Source of the DNA: Branchiostoma floridae
Lineage: Eukaryota > Chordata > Leptocardii > Amphioxiformes > Branchiostomatidae
Length of the DNA: 64,000 bases
Assembly: GCF_000003815.2 (NCBI RefSeq)
Contig: NC_049987.1
Coordinates: forward strand, 18,021,959 to 18,085,958
Direction of reading: 5' to 3'
Made by a program: the position numbers and the translations under genes. Position 1 is the first letter of the stretch. Each line of letters begins with the position of its first letter. The notes beneath the pieces were generated by a model. That model worked only from the letters and a program-made list of their open reading frames with translations, was not told the origin of the DNA and did no database searches. This document shows positions 59,079-64,000 of this stretch, one piece after another.

Positions 59079-59580
59079 ATCAGTCTACTAACAGTACCCC
59101 AACACTCTCCGTCTGCAAAGCACAGCTTGGCCAAGTCACCAAACAACACTTTGACGTGTTTGTAAATGTCTACTGACCTTTGTAGCCAAAGCACTCTATG
59201 CTTACCTAGGACAAATCCGCTGATACAAACTAAGCCCGGGCTCAAGGCAAGTCACAACACGCTCACTAAGTTCATGACCTCACACCGGATGTGCTCCACC
59301 AGAAGTTTCCCTCGAATACGGTTCAAACGTTCAAGTGTTGAACTTAATACATTAACACATATCCTACGACAGTATACTAGTAACTGCAGAAGAGGAACAG
59401 TGACCACCTCAGGAACAGTGACCACCTGACATCTGAGCTCACTAAGTCCACCAGAGGCCAGAGAACATTCATCTACAGAGCAACAGCACTCTGGAGCACT
59501 CTTCCTACTGCTACTCACACAGCCACCTCTGCCCCATTAGATAAGATCAGAGAACCTCTTTCTATCATAGCGTGGATTCA
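59079..59580. other. Upstream region of the lectin-D8C gene
   Basis: 5' flank of the minus-strand gene. No clear TATA box. A short direct repeat (ggaacagtgaccacct) lies at 59393-59428. Confidence 0.4.
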
Positions 59581-59592
59581 CGTGTGTGTGTG

Positions 59593-59630
<38 letters not shown>
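59581..59630. repeat. (GT)n microsatellite
   Basis: Near-pure GT run. Confidence 0.95.
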
Positions 59631-59989
59631 AGATCAGCTTTTGTTACTTTGTCAACTTAGCTCTCTTTTTCTTGCGGTTCTCAGCAGCTTCCTAGAGTTC
59701 ACCACCAGTGTGTCTATTCATTGACAATCTCCAGACAGGTTAACTGGTGTTTAACGTAATCTCCAAGCAGATCCTACGGTAGCATAATATAGTATCAAAA
59801 GCTGGCAGAGGACTGAAGCCGGCTTAGGAGTGTGTTTTGCTACCGGGGATCTGCCTCCACTGAAACAGGGAGGAGCAGTTCTATTCAACAATGGTGTTGC
59901 TGCCCCTCCCTGTTGTCATGTGCTAATTATTTTACGAGTGACTTACACTGAGACAAAGTCTTTGACCAGCACTTCCCAGTTGGAAGTTA

Positions 59990-60100
59990 GCACCAATAGA
60001 GAAGTAAGCCGGGGAACAGCTTGCGACCTACGAAGGTCGCAAGCTGTTCCCTAGCCGGCTCATACTCCTCTGGCCGGCTTACTTCTCTATTTGTTCCATT
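59990..60100. mobile_element. Small foldback with perfect 18-bp inner hairpin
   Basis: Outer arms aatagagaagtaagccgg and ccggcttacttctctatt. Inner perfect arms gggaacagcttgcgacct (60012-60029) and its inverse (60034-60051) round a 4-base loop. Confidence 0.8.
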
Positions 60101-60203
60101 TCTATGGTTTTCCCAGCGACCTATAGGAGTCTGGTAGAGACTAGTTTTTACCGAGATTGGCTCATTGTTGATTAAGTTATCCTAGAAAGTTTATGCATGG
60201 TCC

Positions 60204-60885
60204 AGTGGGGTCAAAACTGACCCCAGGATTTTTTTAAACAAACTTTTGTGACCCACATCTAAACTACTTATCGTAGGATCACGAAATTTTTAGAGAATGA
60301 CGTACATGTAAGCCAAAATTATTGTAACAACTTTTGTGCCATTATCATCTTATATGACGACATTATGACGTCATCTAGGTAATATCGGCCGCCATCTTGG
60401 ATTTTGACTGATGACGTCATCAAATTAGCATAAATTATGAATATTGAGTCATGAAATTTACGTTGAATTTCATAAGATGTGATAAACAACTGTTATTTCG
60501 TAATAAATACGTGTCAGAATTCCGTTGCCATGGGAACATGAAAAATGATGAACATACTTTGTTCACTGAAAATGTTTGGTATCAACATTTTCCAAAAAGT
60601 TACTAAGTTTGGTGGCCCTAGCATAAGCTATTCAGGCACTATACGGCACTGAAGTTGGTACAGGCATCAAAAACCTCCTTCCCGGTCTGAATAGAGTTGG
60701 TGCAAAATGTAGTCCATATGATCTTTTGCATAAATTGTGATAATGAGATAGAAATATTCTCACCTAATCATGTCAGACTGTCCCACATAGATTAATGAAA
60801 CTATACATATATACAAATCACTAAAAGAGTCACACAAAAAACTGTATTTGTACAAAACGTTTTGGGGTCAGTTTTGACCCCATAC
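60204..60885. mobile_element. Element bounded by GGGGTCAAAACTGACCCC, containing a piggyBac-like remnant
   Basis: The palindrome GGGGTCA..TGACCCC occurs at 60207-60224 and 60864-60881. The interior 60260-60695 is an inverted, diverged copy of 40794-41733 (ends ccggtctgaatagagtt) with two TGACGTCA sites (60366, 60412). Confidence 0.6.
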
Positions 60886-61019
60886 GGTAATCTGCGTCAC
60901 CAAAAAGCAACGGTGGTTTGAGGGTTTTAATTAAAAAAATAACTTGCTGTAACATTTATTTTCCGGTGTTCTCCTTCCTGAAATCATGGCACAACGCCGC
61001 GCTATTTCGTCTCTCTCCA

Positions 61020-61519
61020 GTTGATGTTGGGCCTGCTGTTTGCTGGGACCCTATACGTTAGGTAACGCTACTCTCTGACAGACTTATAAGGATCTTAGAA
61101 ACAAATTTTCATCTATCACGTTTTTGTCATGTTTATATTCAACACTCCAGTTTGGGATCTTGACGCGCTCGTTGTAGTTTCTATGATAGGACAAGGCACA
61201 CTGTACGCTGTGTCCATTTCCTGTGTGTATCGGGGTTTAAAGCTTGAGAACAGTAGAAATTCTACGTGGAGTAGGAATCGCTTTGGCGTATGTCTTCCAG
61301 TTTTTGATACTGCACGTTGTGGCCGTGTTGCTAGAATATGTGGGGGCCACAGTCATTACGGTATCTATTGTACTTGTGTCAGCACTCAAGTTGTGTAGAA
61401 CTAGTCAAAACAATGAGAACCCGACAGACTCACAGAGAAGTAGTAGTGAGAAAATAGACAAAATCCCGACAGTAGACGGTACAGTAAACCAGGCTATGAA
61501 TGACCTATATGCAGAATGA
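61020..61519 (+). pseudogene. EamA/SLC35G-type transporter remnant (frameshifted C-terminus)
   Basis: From 61151 one frame gives WDLDALVVVSMIGQGTLY then VYRGLK. After an apparent one-base excess in the AAA at 61239-61241, the next frame gives LRTVEILRG, YVFQFLIL and YVGATVI to TGA at 61519. This matches the last helices of EamA/SLC35G drug-metabolite transporters (RT.EI..AY.FQ; GA..I). A preceding TM-like stretch (LMLGLLFAGTLYV, 61020-61060) has a donor whose phase does not fit the next acceptor. It is either a decayed copy or a sequencing error in a real gene. The first helices are absent. Confidence 0.45.
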
Positions 61520-61719
61520 CGGAGAGAGACCAGAGAGAAGGATCCAATCACATCGTGTCTAACGGCCACATTCGGAAAAATGAATTGCCTGACCCAGACG
61601 TCCTTCGGTTCGCTCATGTGGCTGTGCCGTTGGCTGAGATCTCTCCCAAGATGAAGCATCCAACAAATGGCAAAACGTTGGCTTCTGTTGCCATGGAGAT
61701 GACGGGCCGGGAGGATTAA
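61516..61719 (+). CDS. Hypothetical 67-aa ORF overlapping the transporter remnant
   Basis: Starts in an ATGA overlap with the remnant's stop and runs in the remnant's first frame. Polar, codon-like composition (for example LAEISPKMKHP), no known motif. It could be the original cytoplasmic tail, shifted out of frame. Low confidence as a gene. Confidence 0.2.
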   Translation: MTERDQREGSNHIVSNGHIRKNELPDPDVLRFAHVAVPLAEISPKMKHPTNGKTLASVAMEMTGRED

Positions 61720-61739
61720 GCAAATTTGTTCCCAACCAT

Positions 61740-62400
61740 GGAACTCCTCCGTTAGACGTTTAAGTCGTGGTCACATTCGTCGCATGTCCGTCGTAAGATC
61801 ACGAACAGAGGATATTTTTAGGATATCTTAAAATTCAATGTTTTAAGAGGAAAAAAAGGCTGTCTTAAATCCAGCCGCAAAGCCACGTCGAGAGTTCTAT
61901 GCGTTTCTCTTTTCCTTCCGCGAGAGAAAGTAGTCCGTTCCATGGCTCCGGGCGTCAACACCCCTCACAAGAAAGCTTTTCGCTGAGTTACGCAATCTTG
62001 TATCTCCCTAATTTCAACTTGCGTGCATTATTTAAGCTTGCTAGTTTGCTCCCATTGATTTTTGAGCCAATAAGTTACCTTTACCCGTTCAAAAATATGG
62101 CCTGAAATCAGGCATTTTTAGTGCAAATGCACCGCTCGTTTTTACCTTGACGCAGATTTCAAACCAACAGGATATATATATCGACAGAAAGCGCGAATCT
62201 CATACTTTCTGGTGGTATTTGTCTTGTAATCGATTTCGAGGGCGTAAAGGGTTTCCCCCGAAATTATCTGAGGCCATGTCACTTTACAAGGCGGAATTTT
62301 CGTCCCAATAGAACGCATCCTTCGTGCGAGCTACGTGTTCTAGGGAGCGCGCGCCATTCCGATCCCGTTAATACCGCGGATATCTAAATAGTCGTCGGCC
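61740..62400. other. Intergenic, nothing recognised
   Basis: No supported ORF or repeat beyond short words. Confidence 0.55.
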
Positions 62401-62404
62401 TACG

Positions 62405-63000
62405 GCCAAACTAGAACAGCAATTAGAGGCTTTATTTCGTCCATTAGCAGAGAGATACAAACATATTTCAATGCTAGTCTTCCTGGACTTAAAATACACA
62501 AATGACAACGTTACACGTACAGATACAATTATATGCAGTGCAAATCAATCAGTACATACAATTGTTTACAATGAAAGTCGTTCCATGTGGATATGGCTCT
62601 GTATGTAAAAGTTCTCTTCATAGCGATAGTCCTTGGTTTTGGTAGTCTGTATGTTTGATGTGTGGCATAACGTGTCTTGTAACTGTGTTGTTGTGTGACA
62701 GGATTCAGGTGGTTGTAGAGAACTGCAGGTTGCTGTGTTGTGACGATCCTCTGGAACTGAGACATAGTGTGGGCTAGTAACCTTTGTTTAACAGTCTGCC
62801 ATGACAGAGATGTGTGTAGCTGTTGTACCGGGACTTTGAAGTCACAGTTCAGAACTAGTCGTGCTGCTTTGTTTTGCATGACTTGAAGTAACTCAATGTT
62901 CTTCTGTGAGGTGGCGGACGAGACTGGGAGAAGTAATCAAAATTGCAAGGTGCGATAGCGTAAGAGCTTCTATCAGGAGCTTACGCAGTGAGGTGTCAAG
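62405..63000 (-). mobile_element. Decayed LINE, ORF2 C-terminus and 3' end
   Basis: The minus-strand frame 62879-62529 gives MQNKAARLVLNC, LHTSLSW, VKQRLLAHT and YRAISTWNDF, the conserved region after the reverse transcriptase of jockey/CR1-type non-LTR elements (QNkAaRl). Upstream, KNIELLQV continues the frame and LLIEALTLSHL lies in another frame, so it is frameshifted. The 3' end near 62410-62440 has aaataaagcctctaattgc. Confidence 0.7.
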
Positions 63001-63029
63001 GTAGAAATGTAGTTAACGTTTTAGACTTT

Positions 63030-63048
63030 AGCCTCTACCAGGCTCCAT
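63030..63048. repeat. Solo end of the AGCCTCTACCAGGCTCC MITE
   Basis: Same terminus as the element at 27505; no mirrored end was seen within the next 600 bp. Confidence 0.5.
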
Positions 63049-63049
63049 A

Positions 63050-64000
63050 TATCGCTGGAAAAACAATAGAATTTGGCCAAATAGTCAGATAAAACGCCAG
63101 AGTAGAAATGAGTTGGTGTTAGTGTTTGGTTTGCTATCTACTCTGGAGTGTTTGATAACAGAGTCTGTTTGCAATTTCACTTGTTTATCGTTTTAGTTTC
63201 TTATACAAACGTTTATTCTTTTCACATGTTTCCCGACCACTGATTATTTCACGCTACTCTGTGATAAACACCCGAGAACAACAACAACCAGAGCTGTTCG
63301 CTCGGAAACATTGTAATATGATCTAACATACGGTGGGTGGCCTTGTAGCGACCTGAGATTTAAATAAACAAAACCAATAAAAGAACCAGTAAACCATGTG
63401 ATTAGGAAATTATTGGCCAGAATATATCAAATTTTGAGCCATGCATAGTTGGAAGAATAATAGTTTTCACTGTTTTTCTCGATTTGAATTGCACTGGGCC
63501 TTTTTTTAAACATTGATTCAGGTCTGGAAACTGTGAAATAGTAAAAGGAAAGTCACTTCTTGTGCAGTCACAGGGCAAAACCTTTTATAAAAAAATATAT
63601 ATCTAGCTATATCTGTGTGTGTGTTTTATGTGTATTGTGTGCGTGTGTGCATGCGTGTTTGTGTGCATGTTTGTGTGTTGCTTGTTTGTGTGTGGTGTGA
63701 TCAAGTAGACTCCACAAGTGACTGTCAATCATTGACCACATCACCTATACCCACAGGTATTTGTTTATCTCTAGACATTGGGTGATGACAAATCCCCAAC
63801 CAATCTACCTTACATACTTGTTGATTACCATTCATATTCATTAATTGTACAAAAATAAGCAAAGAGCCATGTTGTTTGCTTCAAGGCATTTTTTCTCTGA
63901 AAACCTTACAATGAAATGTTCAAGCAGATGTCAAGCTTTCAATATCATGATTCATAACATTTTCTTATTCTCTCTCAAACATTATTATACTAACATGTGT
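63050..64000. other. Intergenic to window end
   Basis: Only a GT-rich tract (63610-63700) is evident. Confidence 0.55.

Overview
The window is eukaryotic: intron-rich, about 60% non-coding, with clean GT/AG splice sites and many short mobile elements. The gene content (an FHL protein, secreted or membrane proteins built from C-type lectin, Ig, kringle, LDLa and uromodulin-type D8C modules joined at phase-1 introns) and the dense MITE/LINE/SINE load suggest an invertebrate deuterostome, most likely a lancelet (Branchiostoma). The species is an inference and was not checked by search. All gene models were built by hand from splice signals, reading phase and domain motifs. Six gene models are phase-consistent throughout.

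Layout: (1) 72-3913 (+), the 3' part of a type I membrane receptor with a Ser/Thr/Pro stalk, C-type lectin domain, V-type Ig domain and one TM helix. (2) 7237-12569 (+), a 467-aa secreted or GPI-anchored protein with signal peptide, kringle, Thr/Pro linker, two LDLa domains and an Asn/Gly-rich glycosylated tail. (3) 13731-17841 (+), a type II membrane, fucosyltransferase-like GT-B protein with two tandem-duplicated alternative anchor exons. (4) 21833-25870 (+), a 288-aa four-and-a-half-LIM protein. (5) 25871-34750, a repeat-filled intergenic block holding a 4.8-kb element with long inverted ends. (6) 34818-47534 (+), a 504-aa group II PLP-dependent decarboxylase whose introns host a 1.47-kb TRIM-like retroelement and nested DNA transposons. 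(7) 48776-59072 (-), a 492-aa secreted protein with signal peptide, C-type lectin domain and two D8C domains, convergent with gene 6. Its 6-kb intron holds a 3.8-kb inverted-repeat element filled with a 145-bp satellite. (8) 59100-64000, repeats, a frameshifted EamA/SLC35G-type transporter remnant and a LINE remnant.

Three genes (1, 2 and 7) are shuffled recognition-type extracellular proteins, a pattern known from lancelet innate immunity; there is no direct evidence here that they work together. The most unusual observation is that the two convergent genes, the decarboxylase and the lectin-D8C gene, both take their stop codon from the terminal inverted repeat of a transposon. Three N-gaps (10275-10461, 28992-29582, 53785-54139) all sit in repeats, and the third looks like two unmerged overlapping contigs.
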